NCBI GenBank assembly: GCA_965214025.1
Contig: CBDCAW010000020.1
Location: 1 to 64,000 of the forward strand
Direction of reading: 5' to 3'
Length of the DNA stretch: 64,000 bases
Origin: Granulosicoccus sp965214025
GTDB lineage: Bacteria > Pseudomonadota > Gammaproteobacteria > Granulosicoccales > Granulosicoccaceae
Below are positions 50,260 through 59,895 of this stretch, piece by piece. The notes beneath the pieces are model-generated. The model worked only from the letters and a program-made list of their open reading frames with translations, did not search any database and was not told the DNA's origin. The first letter of the stretch is position 1. Each line of letters starts with the position of its first letter. Both the position numbers and the translations under genes were made by a program.

Positions 50260-51536
50260 GCCGGCAACACCCGCTGCTTGCCACCCATGTACGGCTGCAG
50301 GCATTCGGGCACGGCGATGCTGCCGTCAGCCTGCTGATAGTTTTCCATGACTGCCAACAAGGTTCTGCCGACGGCCAGACCGGAACCATTCAGGGTATGT
50401 ACCAGTTCCGGCTTACCGGTGTCGGGGTTGCGGAAGCGCGCCTGCATGCGCCGCGCCTGGAAGTCGGTGCAGTTGCTGCACGAGGAGATTTCACGGTAGG
50501 TGTTCTGCGCCGGCAGCCAGACCTCGAGATCGTAGGTGCGGGCCGCGGCAAAGCCGATGTCGCCCCCGCACAACTCGACCACCCGGTAGGCCAGCCCCAG
50601 TTTTGCCAGGATCGCCTCGGCATGCCCGGTCATCTCGTCCAGCGCCTGCATCGACCGTGCAGGGTGGACGATCTGCACCATCTCCACCTTCTCGAACTGG
50701 TGCTGGCGAATCAGCCCGCGCGTGTCGCGCCCGTAGGAACCGGCTTCGGAGCGAAAGCACAGGCTGTGGCTGGTCAGACGCAGTGGCAGCACGTCGACCT
50801 CGAGGATCTGCTCGCGCACCGTGTTCGTCAGCGGCACTTCCGAGGTCGGGATCAGCCAATAGCCATTGCCGTGCTCGAGCCGAAACAGGTCCTCGGCGAA
50901 CTTCGGCAGCTGGCTGGTGCCCATCAGTGCATCGGAATTCACGATGGCCGGCACGTTCATCTCGATGTAGCCATGCTCCTCGGTATGGGTATCGAGCATC
51001 ATCTGCGCCAGGGCCCGATGCAGGCGCGCCAGTTCTCCACGCAGCACCACGAAGCGCGAACCGGTGAGCCGTGCGGCGGTCTCGAAATTCATCGCATCCT
51101 GGCGCGCACCCAGCGCGACATGATCGAGCACCTCGAAGTCGAACACGGGCGGCTTGCCGACCTGGCGCAGCTCGACGTTTTCGGTATCGTCGCGCCCGGA
51201 CGGTACGCTGTCGTCCACGACGTTGGGAATACCCAACAACAGCTCGGACAGGGCCTCCTGCACCTCGGCAAGCTCGGCATCGGCCGCGGTTCGCTCGTCA
51301 CTCAGACGGGCGACCTCCACCTTCAGCGGCTCTATGTCTTCACCACGCGACTTGGCGATGCCGATGGCCTTGGAGCGCTCGTTGCGGGTAGCCTGCAGGC
51401 TTTCGCTCGCCTGCTGCGCCGACTTGCGCCGCGTCTCCAGCGCCGTCAGTGCTTCGGTGTCGAGCGCCATGTGGCGCCGTGCGGTACGTTCGGCTACCCA
51501 GTCGAGTTCATTGCGCACCAGTTTCGGGTCGAGCAT
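50256..51536 (-). CDS. serS: Seryl-tRNA synthetase
   Basis: Class II synthetase charging tRNA-Ser. 426 residues: N-terminal antiparallel coiled coil (ALETRRKSAQQASESLQATR, then EDIEPLKVEVARLSDERTAA), motif 2 FRSEAGSYGRDTRGLIRQHQF and motif 3 NGSGLAVGRTLLAVMENYQ. The ATG at 51536 starts MLDPKLVRNE as usual; the frame is open 36 codons more upstream. It lies 76 bases after crcB. Confidence 0.97.
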   Translation of the reverse strand: MLDPKLVRNELDWVAERTARRHMALDTEALTALETRRKSAQQASESLQATRNERSKAIGIAKSRGEDIEPLKVEVARLSDERTAADAELAEVQEALSELLLGIPNVVDDSVPSGRDDTENVELRQVGKPPVFDFEVLDHVALGARQDAMNFETAARLTGSRFVVLRGELARLHRALAQMMLDTHTEEHGYIEMNVPAIVNSDALMGTSQLPKFAEDLFRLEHGNGYWLIPTSEVPLTNTVREQILEVDVLPLRLTSHSLCFRSEAGSYGRDTRGLIRQHQFEKVEMVQIVHPARSMQALDEMTGHAEAILAKLGLAYRVVELCGGDIGFAAARTYDLEVWLPAQNTYREISSCSNCTDFQARRMQARFRNPDTGKPELVHTLNGSGLAVGRTLLAVMENYQQADGSIAVPECLQPYMGGKQRVLPA

Positions 51537-51612
51537 GTCAGAACACCCTTGAGACAGACTCCACAGTTTACTGGATAAGGCAGGACGGCCACCAGTCGGA
51601 CCCCATCGCCGG

Positions 51613-52005
51613 CTACGGGAAAAGGCGGGATAGCCACCAGCCAAGCGCTACAGCCGACAGGGCCCCCGCCAGGTTCGCTGCGACATTGACAGCGGCCAGG
51701 CCACTCTGGCCGGCCTGGGTCATGCGCAGCACCTCCACCGAGAACGCGGAGAAGGTCGTGAAGGCGCCCAACACCCCCGTGACGAGAAACAGTTGCAGGC
51801 CTGCCGATCCCGGGTTCCTGGCGGCTAGCCAGCCTACGATCAGCCCGGCCAGCAGGCAGCCCACGACGTTGACGATCAGCGTGTGCAGCGGATAACGCCA
51901 CCCGTGACTGACGACGACTACCGTGACCAGATAGCGCAGCATCGCCCCGACGGCACCGCCTGCACCAACGGTGGCACAAGCCATCGCCAGGTTCATCGCG
52001 GGCAC
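51613..52005 (-). CDS. crcB: Fluoride exporter CrcB/Fluc
   Basis: Small four-helix dual-topology fluoride channel, 130 residues. The diagnostic GAFTTFSAFSVE and the N-terminal GGAVGAMLRYLV are present. The start may be the ATG at 52005 or, three codons later, 51996. No fluoride riboswitch is recognised upstream. Confidence 0.94.
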   Translation of the reverse strand: MPAMNLAMACATVGAGGAVGAMLRYLVTVVVVSHGWRYPLHTLIVNVVGCLLAGLIVGWLAARNPGSAGLQLFLVTGVLGAFTTFSAFSVEVLRMTQAGQSGLAAVNVAANLAGALSAVALGWWLSRLFP

Positions 52006-52050
52006 CCCGCTTGCATGAGCAGACAGGACTCCCCGCCCGACACCACTCTC

Positions 52051-52614
52051 ATGCCACGCATCGCGTTCTCCTCATCGATAGTCTGTCTGTTTCTGTCATG
52101 CCTGATGCCAGGCATTCAGATCGCAGCCGCCGCCGAACTCTACCGCTGGACAGAGGCCGACGGTTCGATCACTTTCTCGCCAACCCGACCGAAGGCTGGC
52201 ACGAGCTACGAGACCGTGGGCGCAAAGGAAGAGGATACGACACCCGATGACAGGCCGGCCGAGCCCGCGATCGGTGCGGCCGTACGTTCGCAGGCAGCCG
52301 ATTCGGTAACGGCAACCCGGCAGCGAGAGCCTGCTGGCGATCCCGCAGCACCGAACACCTCGGGACGGCCGATGGAGGAGCCTCGCAGCACACCGACGCA
52401 AAGTTCACGAACGTCCTTCCCGGCAAGGCAATCCGTACCGGACACGGCGCTGATCGCCGACCGTGGCAAAAGTGAGCATTGTCGGGATTTGGCCAAGCGG
52501 GTGGTATCGCTGGAGCGCCGCCTTGCCACTGACCTGACGCCTCGTCAGATGGACGATACCGTCGTGTACATGGCACGCTATCAACGCAACATCGATCAAT
52601 TTTGCCCCGGATGA
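52051..52614 (+). CDS. Secreted DUF4124-domain protein
   Basis: 187 residues: signal peptide (SSIVCLFLSCLMPGIQIAAA), then the DUF4124 segment AELYRWTEADGSITFSPTRPKAGTSYETV, a low-complexity Pro/Ser/Thr/Arg linker, and a C-terminal helix with two Cys (HCRDLAKRVVSL, NIDQFCPG). Many gammaproteobacterial periplasmic proteins of unknown role share this layout. The start is the ATG at 52051 or possibly 52015. Confidence 0.8.
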   Translation: MPRIAFSSSIVCLFLSCLMPGIQIAAAAELYRWTEADGSITFSPTRPKAGTSYETVGAKEEDTTPDDRPAEPAIGAAVRSQAADSVTATRQREPAGDPAAPNTSGRPMEEPRSTPTQSSRTSFPARQSVPDTALIADRGKSEHCRDLAKRVVSLERRLATDLTPRQMDDTVVYMARYQRNIDQFCPG

Positions 52615-52692
52615 TGACGTCGAAGAGCGGGTCGCGTGCTGCGGCGTGCAATGCGGGCTGCAATCATCGAAACGACGAGACAGGCAAACGGA

Positions 52693-53244
52693 TCAACCCG
52701 ACAGCGGGTCGGTGAGCTGCACGGTTCGCGGCGTGGCGCCTTCACCATTGTCGACTGCCCCCTGATCGGGCGCCATGCCGGCTCCGCCTGCGAACGAATG
52801 GCCCTGACGCAGGCAGTAGTTGAGCCACTTGTCGAGAAAGCGGTTCAGATGGTGGCCATGCTGCAGATCGCGCACCCGACGAGATTCGCGTGTGAACGAC
52901 GGAATCAGTCCGCTCATGACCTCACAGGTACGCGCATCGTGGTAGATGCGAATGGTCAGATCGGGCTCGCGCTGCCGTCTGCCTACCTGACCGTGCCGCT
53001 CCCTGGCACCCTGATCGGATGAAAACCGATAGCTGAGGTTGAAGGTGGAAGTGAAGCGACTGTGCTCGATGGCACTGAGTTCCAGCGGCATGGCACCTTC
53101 AGGCTGCGAGACATGCACGCCTTCGCCAAGCTGGCGCAGCTCGGGTATCAAAAGCCGGACGAGCACGTAATTTCGCTCGTACAGCTCCATCAACGCTGCG
53201 AGCCGACCGCTGTTCCGCGGTTTGTGAAGCAAGGTGTCAAACAC
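52693..53244 (-). CDS. DUF1249-domain protein (YqiB-like)
   Basis: A cytoplasmic protein whose core LMELYERNYVLVRLLIPELR, ...LSAIEHSRFTSTFNLSYRF, DLTIRIYHDARTCEVMSG and NRFLDKWLNYCLRQGHSF matches the YqiB/DUF1249 family of unknown function. The GTG at 53244 gives 183 residues; the frame is open to 53451, but that part would overlap a likely infA promoter and has no similarity. The C-terminal 35 residues are an unmatched extension. Confidence 0.8.
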   Translation of the reverse strand: MFDTLLHKPRNSGRLAALMELYERNYVLVRLLIPELRQLGEGVHVSQPEGAMPLELSAIEHSRFTSTFNLSYRFSSDQGARERHGQVGRRQREPDLTIRIYHDARTCEVMSGLIPSFTRESRRVRDLQHGHHLNRFLDKWLNYCLRQGHSFAGGAGMAPDQGAVDNGEGATPRTVQLTDPLSG

Positions 53245-53392
53245 GATTATGGAATAGTCCTGGTCGCTGATCCGCCGATTAACCTCGGGTATTATGGTGA
53301 CACTGTCGCACAAGTACAAACGTGAGGGGCCGGGCCCATAGGGCGAACATGACCTGCGCACGGCGGCAATACGGTGAGTTATCAAACAGACC

Positions 53393-53420
53393 TTGCGCCG
53401 CCCATCATATGGGTGATAAT
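53393..53420 (+). promoter_or_regulatory. Possible infA promoter
   Basis: TTGCGC (53393-53398), a 16-base spacer and GATAAT (53415-53420), with the short dyad CCCAT-CAT-ATGGG in the spacer (53401-53413). The leader to the infA ATG would be about 175 nt. Confidence 0.4.
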
Positions 53421-53603
53421 GGCGCCGCCGGTTTTCATCCAAACCCGGCAATCCCTAATCTACCGACCATCGCCATTTGCCGAATCGTATCGGGATGGCG
53501 TAATGGCAGGTCACCAATGCCGGGCAGGCTCACTGTTTCTCGGCACTCAAACTATCGCGACGGGCACGTGCCGGTCGATGAAACCCGACGAAGCTCAAGG
53601 CAT

Positions 53604-53822
53604 ATGGCGAAAGAAGAACCGATCGAGATGGAAGGCGTAGTGGTGGATACCCTGCCGAATACGATGTTCAGGGTCGAACTGGAGAACGGGCATGTGGTCA
53701 CGGCACACATCTCCGGCAAGATGCGTAAACACTACATCCGGATACTTACCGGCGACAAGGTTACCGTGCAGATGACACCCTACGATCTGAGCAAGGGGCG
53801 TATCACCTACCGTAGCCGCTGA
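53604..53822 (+). CDS. infA: Translation initiation factor IF-1
   Basis: 72-residue OB-fold factor that binds the ribosomal A site during initiation. MAKEEPIEMEGVVVDTLPNT, HISGKMRKHYIRILTGDKV and the closing GRITYRSR are canonical. The ATG at 53604 has AAGG close upstream; the longer open frame is not part of the protein. It is convergent with clpA, as the clpS-clpA/infA neighbourhood commonly shows. Confidence 0.97.
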   Translation: MAKEEPIEMEGVVVDTLPNTMFRVELENGHVVTAHISGKMRKHYIRILTGDKVTVQMTPYDLSKGRITYRSR

Positions 53823-53869
53823 CCCGACGCTTCGTCGAGCAGGGCCCGCGTGCGCTACCCGAGGCTGGC

Positions 53870-53893
53870 GCTGGCAACGAAAAGGTTGCCAGC
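53870..53893. terminator. Hairpin between convergent infA and clpA
   Basis: Perfect nine-base stem GCTGGCAAC / GTTGCCAGC with loop GAAAAG. No clear T-run follows on either strand, so it may act as a bidirectional weak terminator or an RNA-end stabiliser. Confidence 0.6.
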
Positions 53894-53904
53894 TCGCCTA
53901 CTTT

Positions 53905-56181
53905 CTACGCCGTAGCTTCGGCACTCTCCCGATTCTCGAACTCGAAGGCTATCTTGCCTTCGTTGTCCAGCTTCACGCGAACCTTGCCACCCCGCGCAAG
54001 CTTGCCGAACAGGATTTCGTCCGCCAGAGGCTTCTTGATGTGGTCGCTGATCAGGCGTGCCATCGGCCGGGCACCCATGCGGGCATCAAAGCCGTTTTCC
54101 GCCAACCAGACCTTGGCTTCATCGTTGAAGTCGATGGAAACACCCTTTTCCTCCAGTTGTGCCTCGAGTTCGATGATGAACTTGTCAACCACATTCAGGA
54201 TGATGCTCTTGTCGAGCGGGCTGAATTGTATGACCGCATCGAGCCGGTTTCGAAATTCCGGGGTGAACATCTTCTCAATGGCTGCGGCGCCGTCGTTGCT
54301 ATGATCCTGTACCGTGAAACCCATGGTGCTGCGAGAAATGGACTCCGCACCTGCATTGGTCGTCATCACCAGGATAACGTTGCGGAAATCCGCCTTGCGC
54401 CCGTTGTTGTCGGTCAGTGTGCCGTGATCCATGACCTGCAGCAACAGGTTGAACACGTCCACGTGCGCCTTCTCGATCTCGTCGAGCAACACGACGCAGT
54501 GCGGGTTCTGAATGACCGCATCGGTCAGCAGACCACCCTGATCGAAACCCACGTACCCCGGAGGAGCGCCGATCAGGCGTGACACCGTGTGCCGCTCCAT
54601 GTATTCCGACATGTCGAAGCGCACCAGCTCGATACCCATGATCTTCGCCAGCTGCTTGGTGACCTCGGTCTTACCTACACCGGTAGGGCCCGCGAACATG
54701 AAGCTGCCGATCGGGCGATCTTCATTTCCCAGCCCCGAACGTGACATCTTGATAGCCGAACCCAGTGTCTCGATGGCCTCATCCTGCCCGAAGACGAGCA
54801 TGCGCAGGTCTCGCGGCAACGTACGCAGCTTGTCCATGTCGGTGGAAGAGACGCTCTTTTCGGGAATTCGGGCGATCTTGGCGACGATTGCCTCGATATC
54901 CTTCACGCTGATCGACTTCTTCGACTTGGCGCTGGCTCCCTTCACCCGGTGGCTGGCTCCGGCCTCGTCGATGACATCGATCGCCTTGTCGGGCAGGAAG
55001 CGATCGTTGATGTAGCGACTGGCCAGTTCGGCCGCCGTTTTCAGAGCGTTGTTCGAGTACTTTATGTCGTGAAACTCTTCGTAACGGGTTTTAAGCCCCT
55101 TCAGGATCTCGAAGGTCTGCTCGACGGAAGGTTCGATTACATCGATCTTCTGAAAGCGCCTTGCGAGCGCGCGATCCTTCTCGAAGATACCGCGATATTC
55201 CTGGTACGTGGTGGAGCCGATGCACTTCAGCTCCCCTGAAGCCAGCATCGGCTTTATCAGGTTGGATGCATCCATGACGCCACCCGATGCGGCACCGGCA
55301 CCGATGATGGTGTGGATCTCGTCGATGAAGAGGATGGCGTTCGGCTCCTTCTTCAGCTGTGTCAGGATCGCCTTCAGGCGCTTCTCGAAATCTCCGCGAT
55401 ACTTGGTACCGGCGACCAGGGCACCGAGATCCAGAGAGTAGATCACCGATTCGGACAGCACCTCCGGAACCTCGCCATCGACGATCTTCTTCGCCAGCCC
55501 TTCCGCAATCGCCGTCTTGCCCACACCGGCTTCACCGACCAGCAGCGGGTTGTTCTTGCGGCGACGGCAGAGCACCTGCGATGCCCTCTCCACTTCGTGA
55601 TCACGACCGATCAGCGGATCGATACCACCGGCCTCAGCCTTCGCGTTCAGGTTGGTGGCGTACTTATCGAGCGGCTTGCCCTCACCCTCGCCCTCTTCGG
55701 CCGGGTATTCCCCGGAAGACTCTTCGGTCTCCTCCGGCTCGTCCTGTGCGTTCTTCGCGATACCGTGGGAAATGTAGTTCACGACGTCCAGACGTGTGAT
55801 GTTCTGCTTGTTCAGCAGGAACACCGTCTGCGAATCCTGTTCTCCGAAGATCGCGACCAGCACATTCGCGCCGGTGACCTCCTTCTTGCCACTGCTCTGC
55901 ACGTGGAACACGGCGCGCTGCAGCACGCGCTGGAAACCCAGCGTGGGCTGCGTCTCACGCGTATCGTTCTCGTCGAGTAGCGGTGTATTCTCTTCCACGA
56001 AGGCATCGAGCTCGTCACGCAGAGTGTCGAGATCCCCACCACAGGCGCGCAATACCTGCGCCGCGGTCGGGTTATCGATCAGGGCAAGCAGCAGATGCTC
56101 GACCGTCATGAACTCGAACCGTCTGGCGCGCGCTTCCTTGAACGCGTTATTGAGAGTGAATTCCAGCTCTTTGCTCAGCAT
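53905..56181 (-). CDS. clpA: ATP-dependent Clp protease ATP-binding subunit ClpA
   Basis: AAA+ unfoldase that feeds ClpP, 758 residues. N-terminal repeat domain binding ClpS (ELEFTLNNAFKEARARRFEF), first AAA module with Walker A GEAGVGKTA, second with GPTGVGKTEV and Walker B VVLLDEIEKAH, and the ClpP-docking loop region near the second module. The linker at about 150-170 is acidic (DEPEETEESSGEYPAEEGEG). It follows clpS by 84 bases; ClpP is not in the window. Confidence 0.97.
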   Translation of the reverse strand: MLSKELEFTLNNAFKEARARRFEFMTVEHLLLALIDNPTAAQVLRACGGDLDTLRDELDAFVEENTPLLDENDTRETQPTLGFQRVLQRAVFHVQSSGKKEVTGANVLVAIFGEQDSQTVFLLNKQNITRLDVVNYISHGIAKNAQDEPEETEESSGEYPAEEGEGEGKPLDKYATNLNAKAEAGGIDPLIGRDHEVERASQVLCRRRKNNPLLVGEAGVGKTAIAEGLAKKIVDGEVPEVLSESVIYSLDLGALVAGTKYRGDFEKRLKAILTQLKKEPNAILFIDEIHTIIGAGAASGGVMDASNLIKPMLASGELKCIGSTTYQEYRGIFEKDRALARRFQKIDVIEPSVEQTFEILKGLKTRYEEFHDIKYSNNALKTAAELASRYINDRFLPDKAIDVIDEAGASHRVKGASAKSKKSISVKDIEAIVAKIARIPEKSVSSTDMDKLRTLPRDLRMLVFGQDEAIETLGSAIKMSRSGLGNEDRPIGSFMFAGPTGVGKTEVTKQLAKIMGIELVRFDMSEYMERHTVSRLIGAPPGYVGFDQGGLLTDAVIQNPHCVVLLDEIEKAHVDVFNLLLQVMDHGTLTDNNGRKADFRNVILVMTTNAGAESISRSTMGFTVQDHSNDGAAAIEKMFTPEFRNRLDAVIQFSPLDKSIILNVVDKFIIELEAQLEEKGVSIDFNDEAKVWLAENGFDARMGARPMARLISDHIKKPLADEILFGKLARGGKVRVKLDNEGKIAFEFENRESAEATA

Positions 56182-56265
56182 GTTTGTCTCAGACCGATTT
56201 CGTTACAGTGGTGGGCCGCCCTCCGACCCTCTCGCGCACTCCTGACTTCCCCGCTCCACATCGCC

Positions 56266-56583
56266 TCATGCCTCTTCCATCTCGCACAACAGAGGATGCC
56301 GGCTCTCGCGGGCGTATTGATTGACCTGAGCAACCTTGGTCTCGGCGATCTCCCGTGTGAACACACCGCAGACACCCTTGCCCTTCTGATGGACATGCAG
56401 CATCACACGTGTGGCCTGCTCGCGATCCAGCGTGAAGAACACTTGCAAGACCTCGACCACAAACTCCATCGGCGTGTAATCGTCATTCATCAGCACGACC
56501 TTGAACAGCGGCGGTTTGGCCAGCTTGGGCTTGGCCTTCTCGACTACGAGCCCGTCGCCACGATCATTCTCTCGTTCTGTCAT
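56266..56583 (-). CDS. clpS: Clp protease adaptor ClpS
   Basis: N-end-rule adaptor that delivers substrates with destabilising N-termini to ClpAP. 105 residues: FKVVLMNDDYTPMEFVVEVL with the substrate-pocket residues, MLHVHQKGKGVCGVF and the closing ETKVAQVNQYAR. Directly upstream of clpA, the usual order. Confidence 0.96.
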   Translation of the reverse strand: MTERENDRGDGLVVEKAKPKLAKPPLFKVVLMNDDYTPMEFVVEVLQVFFTLDREQATRVMLHVHQKGKGVCGVFTREIAETKVAQVNQYARESRHPLLCEMEEA

Positions 56584-56883
56584 GCTCGTTGTTCCGCCAC
56601 TACCCTTGCCCTCTCCCAGATTGTGGGGTCTGAAACCGGCTTGTCAATTACCGCCTGGCAGCAGTGCTCATGCCATGACAATTCATTGCCTGCAACCTCG
56701 CGGCAGCCGTGCCAGAGCTCGGCCGACACCCCTGTTGTCCATCCTGACCGATTCGTCAGGCAAAAGCATGTTACCGGGAAACAGAAGCTGCAGATTCACC
56801 CTCGTCCGGCAACAGTATTACTCTCGCCTGGCAACACTACGTGATGCAAACATCGGTGGATCGAGCCCGGACGCAGGGGGGCT
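56584..56883. other. 300-bp intergenic region, nothing recognised
   Basis: Lies upstream of clpS and downstream of the sugar transferase, both minus strand. It should hold the clpS promoter, but I cannot point to a convincing -35/-10 pair. No gene, repeat or RNA recognised. Confidence 0.35.
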
Positions 56884-58293
56884 TCAGCGCGCACCCTTGC
56901 CGAACAGTACCACCTCGGCGGTCTGGCACAAGATGAGCATATCGAGGAAGATCGTGTGGTTCTTGATGTAGTACAGATCGTACTCCTGCTTTTGCACCGA
57001 ATCGGCGAGTGACGATCCGTACGGGTAGCACACCTGTGCCCAGCCGGTGATGCCGGGCTTCACGGCATGGCGCTCATCGTAGTAGGGGATCTGCTGTCGC
57101 AGCTGCTCGACGAATTGCGGGCGTTCCGGGCGTGGGCCGACGAAGCTCATGTCGCCACGCAGCACATTGAGGATCTGAGGCAGCTCGTCGATCCGTGTCT
57201 GTCTCATCAGCTTGCCCACGCGCGTGACACGAGAATCGTTACGCGTGGCCCACTGTGCCTGACCGGCCACCTCGGCATCGACACTCATGCTCCGAAATTT
57301 CAAGACCTCGAAGCCCTTGCCGACGTAGCCCGTGCGGGTCTGACCATAGAAAACCGGTGCTCGCAGTCCGTCCTCCAGCTTGATCGCCAGAATCGCCAGC
57401 AGCATGAAAGGCCAGGTGATCATCAGTATGAGCAAGCTGGCGCCGATGTCGAAACCCCGTTTGAGCACATCGCGAAGCGCCCCCTGCTCGAAGCCATCCG
57501 CATAGATGAGCCAGCCCGGACGCAGGATGTCCAGCGGCAACTTGCCCTGCTCTCGTTCGAAGAAGCCAAGCAGGTCGATCACGTCGATGCCGTGCAACTT
57601 GCACCGGAGCAGCTCTTCCAGGTCGATGCCCGAGCGCCTGTCGTCTGCCGCCACGACGATCTCGTCGATCTCGTTCCGCTGGCAGTATTCCAGCAACGGA
57701 ACCGCTGGCCTCACCACCTGCGCGGCGGCCAGGGCGACGCGATCATCGCCTGCCAGTGGCACATGGCCGTGAATACGGAACCCGCGCCGGTCAACGCGCC
57801 GCCGCAACCGGTGGTGGATCGATTCGGCACGCGTACCCGCACCGAGCACCAGCACGCGTAGCTTGAGCACATCCTTGTCGACATAGTCGAAGAACACCGG
57901 GCGCAAGGTGCCCACCATGAAGAACGCGATTACAATGGCGAGCGCGAAGACGCCCCGGCCGAGGTAGAGGCTGGGAACGAGGTAATACAACAGTGCCAAA
58001 ACCATGGCACCTGCGATGAAGCCGATGACCGAGCGCAGGAATACCCCCAGCACTCCACCGCGAAAGCGGTTCTGGTACAAGCCCATGGCCATCGTGGTCA
58101 CGGGCATCACCAGACCGAACAGCACGGAGGTGACCACCGGGGAATTGATCGATTCGACTTCGGTCAGACGCTGGCCGTCGAAGCGTACATAGACGGCAAC
58201 GTACACCGCGACCATGCAGATGCAGAATTCGAAGCTGGCGAGCACCAGGAACGGTACGCGCAAATGCAGCTTGAACAGCTTCAGCGTACTCAT
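56884..58293 (-). CDS. Polyprenyl-phosphate sugar transferase, TIGR03013 (PEP-CTERM-associated) type
   Basis: Initiating glycosyl-1-phosphate transferase of an exopolysaccharide pathway, 469 residues. Four to five N-terminal membrane helices, a CoA-binding-like domain (LRVLVLGAGTRAESIHHRLR), the subtype mark IDLLGFFEREQGKLPLDILRPGWLIYADGF, and the C-terminal catalytic domain with KRGFDIGASLLILMITWPFM, KFRSMSVDAE, RIDELPQILNVLRGDMSFVGPRPERP. It is the family that accompanies PEP-CTERM/EpsH systems, but no exosortase or PEP-CTERM protein is in the window. Divergent from the nucleotide-sugar genes. Confidence 0.88.
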   Translation of the reverse strand: MSTLKLFKLHLRVPFLVLASFEFCICMVAVYVAVYVRFDGQRLTEVESINSPVVTSVLFGLVMPVTTMAMGLYQNRFRGGVLGVFLRSVIGFIAGAMVLALLYYLVPSLYLGRGVFALAIVIAFFMVGTLRPVFFDYVDKDVLKLRVLVLGAGTRAESIHHRLRRRVDRRGFRIHGHVPLAGDDRVALAAAQVVRPAVPLLEYCQRNEIDEIVVAADDRRSGIDLEELLRCKLHGIDVIDLLGFFEREQGKLPLDILRPGWLIYADGFEQGALRDVLKRGFDIGASLLILMITWPFMLLAILAIKLEDGLRAPVFYGQTRTGYVGKGFEVLKFRSMSVDAEVAGQAQWATRNDSRVTRVGKLMRQTRIDELPQILNVLRGDMSFVGPRPERPQFVEQLRQQIPYYDERHAVKPGITGWAQVCYPYGSSLADSVQKQEYDLYYIKNHTIFLDMLILCQTAEVVLFGKGAR

Positions 58294-58478
58294 CGGTGAT
58301 TGAACCGAGGTTTCATGTCACCTATCTCGTTGCTTCCATGCGCTGAGTAATCGGCACATCGGCAGCATCGTTCAGGGATGAGCGCACGTTCTGCAAGCGC
58401 TGTGAATCGCATCGATCGATGTCAGGGGTTATCGGGAACTGCATCACACTCCACAAGCGGTATCTGCAAGGCCTGCCG

Positions 58479-58484
58479 TATACT
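58479..58484 (+). promoter_or_regulatory. -10 box upstream of the nucleotide-sugar dehydrogenase
   Basis: TATACT with no good -35 hexamer at 16-18 bases. It lies 71 bases before the ATG at 58555, inside the 261-base gap shared with the divergent sugar transferase. Confidence 0.4.
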
Positions 58485-58554
58485 GCCGACCCTCAGAGAG
58501 CCAGCTCGGGCAAGAGGTTTCCAATCATGAAGCAGAGAAGCGGAAAGCGTACGC

Positions 58555-59835
58555 ATGTTTGAATTGTCATCCGACGACCGAATCGCCATCATCGGGCTGG
58601 GCTATGTCGGCTTGCCGCTTGCCGTTGAATTCGGGAAGAGTTGCCCGACCACCGGCTTCGATATCGATGAGAAACGGGTGTCTGAACTGCGCTCCGGCCA
58701 CGATCGCACGCTGGAGGTCAGTACCGAGGAAATGCAGCGCGCATCGCACTTGCAGTATTCAAGCGCCATCGCCGAGCTGGCCGACTGCAAGGTCTTCATC
58801 GTGACCGTCCCCACGCCGATCAACCGCCACAAGCAGCCTGACCTTACGCCACTGATCAAGGCGAGCGAGGCCATCGGATCGGTGATGCGGCCAGGGTGTG
58901 TGGTGATCTATGAATCCACTGTATACCCCGGTGCCACGGAGGAGGTCTGCGTGCCGATACTGGAGCGGCAGTCGGGCCTGACGTTCAATACCGATTTCTA
59001 CGCAGGCTACAGCCCGGAACGAATCAATCCGGGCGACAAGGAACATCGCGTCAGCACGATAACGAAGGTTACCGCCGGCTCCACACCCGAGGTGGCCGAC
59101 GCGGTGGATGCGCTGTACCGTCGCATCATCACGGCAGGTACCCACAAGGCCAGCAGCATCAAGGTGGCTGAGGCTGCCAAGGTCATCGAGAACACCCAGC
59201 GCGATCTGAACATCGCTTTGATCAACGAGCTGGCAATCATCTTCGACCGCCTCGGCATCGACACGCTCGAGGTACTCGAAGCTGCCGGTACCAAATGGAA
59301 TTTCCTGCCGTTCCGGCCCGGCCTCGTCGGCGGTCACTGCATCAGCGTCGACCCCTACTACCTGACCCACAAGGCGCAGGAAATCGGTTACCACCCGCAG
59401 GTGATCCTGTCCGGCCGGCAGATCAACGATGGCATGGGCGGCTTCGTGGCCGAGCAGGTCATCAAGATGCTCACTCGCCGCCGTATCCACGTCGTGGGCG
59501 CGAACGTGCTGGTGCTGGGGCTGGCGTTCAAGGAGAACTGCCCGGATCTGCGCAACACCCGCGTGGTCGACATCGTCGAGGAGCTGCAGCACTATCATGC
59601 CAATGTCGAGATTCACGATCCCTGGGTCGATGCGGAGGATGCCCGGCGCGAATACGACGTCACGATGGTCGATGAGCTCGCGCCAGGGCGCTACGACGCG
59701 ATCATCCTGGCGGTCGGGCATCGGCAGTTCGCACAGATGGGCGCCGCGAAGGTGCGTGAACTAGGCAAGGCGGACCATGTGCTGTACGACATCAAGAGCC
59801 TGTTTCCGAAAGATCAGGTAGATGCCCGACTGTAG
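58555..59835 (+). CDS. Nucleotide-sugar dehydrogenase, TviB/WbpA-like
   Basis: NAD-dependent four-electron oxidation of UDP-N-acetylhexosamine to its uronic acid. 426 residues: Rossmann IAIIGLGYVGLPLAVEFGK (11-29), VTVPTPINRHKQPDL, YAGYSPERINPGDKEH typical of the TviB/WbpA branch rather than UDP-glucose dehydrogenase, the catalytic Cys in VGGHCISVDPYYLTHKAQEIGYHP, and GLAFKENCPDLRNT. Followed 60 bases later by a uronate-type 4-epimerase, the order used in Vi-antigen and related polysaccharides. Confidence 0.9.
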   Translation: MFELSSDDRIAIIGLGYVGLPLAVEFGKSCPTTGFDIDEKRVSELRSGHDRTLEVSTEEMQRASHLQYSSAIAELADCKVFIVTVPTPINRHKQPDLTPLIKASEAIGSVMRPGCVVIYESTVYPGATEEVCVPILERQSGLTFNTDFYAGYSPERINPGDKEHRVSTITKVTAGSTPEVADAVDALYRRIITAGTHKASSIKVAEAAKVIENTQRDLNIALINELAIIFDRLGIDTLEVLEAAGTKWNFLPFRPGLVGGHCISVDPYYLTHKAQEIGYHPQVILSGRQINDGMGGFVAEQVIKMLTRRRIHVVGANVLVLGLAFKENCPDLRNTRVVDIVEELQHYHANVEIHDPWVDAEDARREYDVTMVDELAPGRYDAIILAVGHRQFAQMGAAKVRELGKADHVLYDIKSLFPKDQVDARL

Positions 59836-59895
59836 TGGTCACTTCTCAAAAACTTGCTGCCATCCATCTGAACTTCGACGCGTGAACATCACATC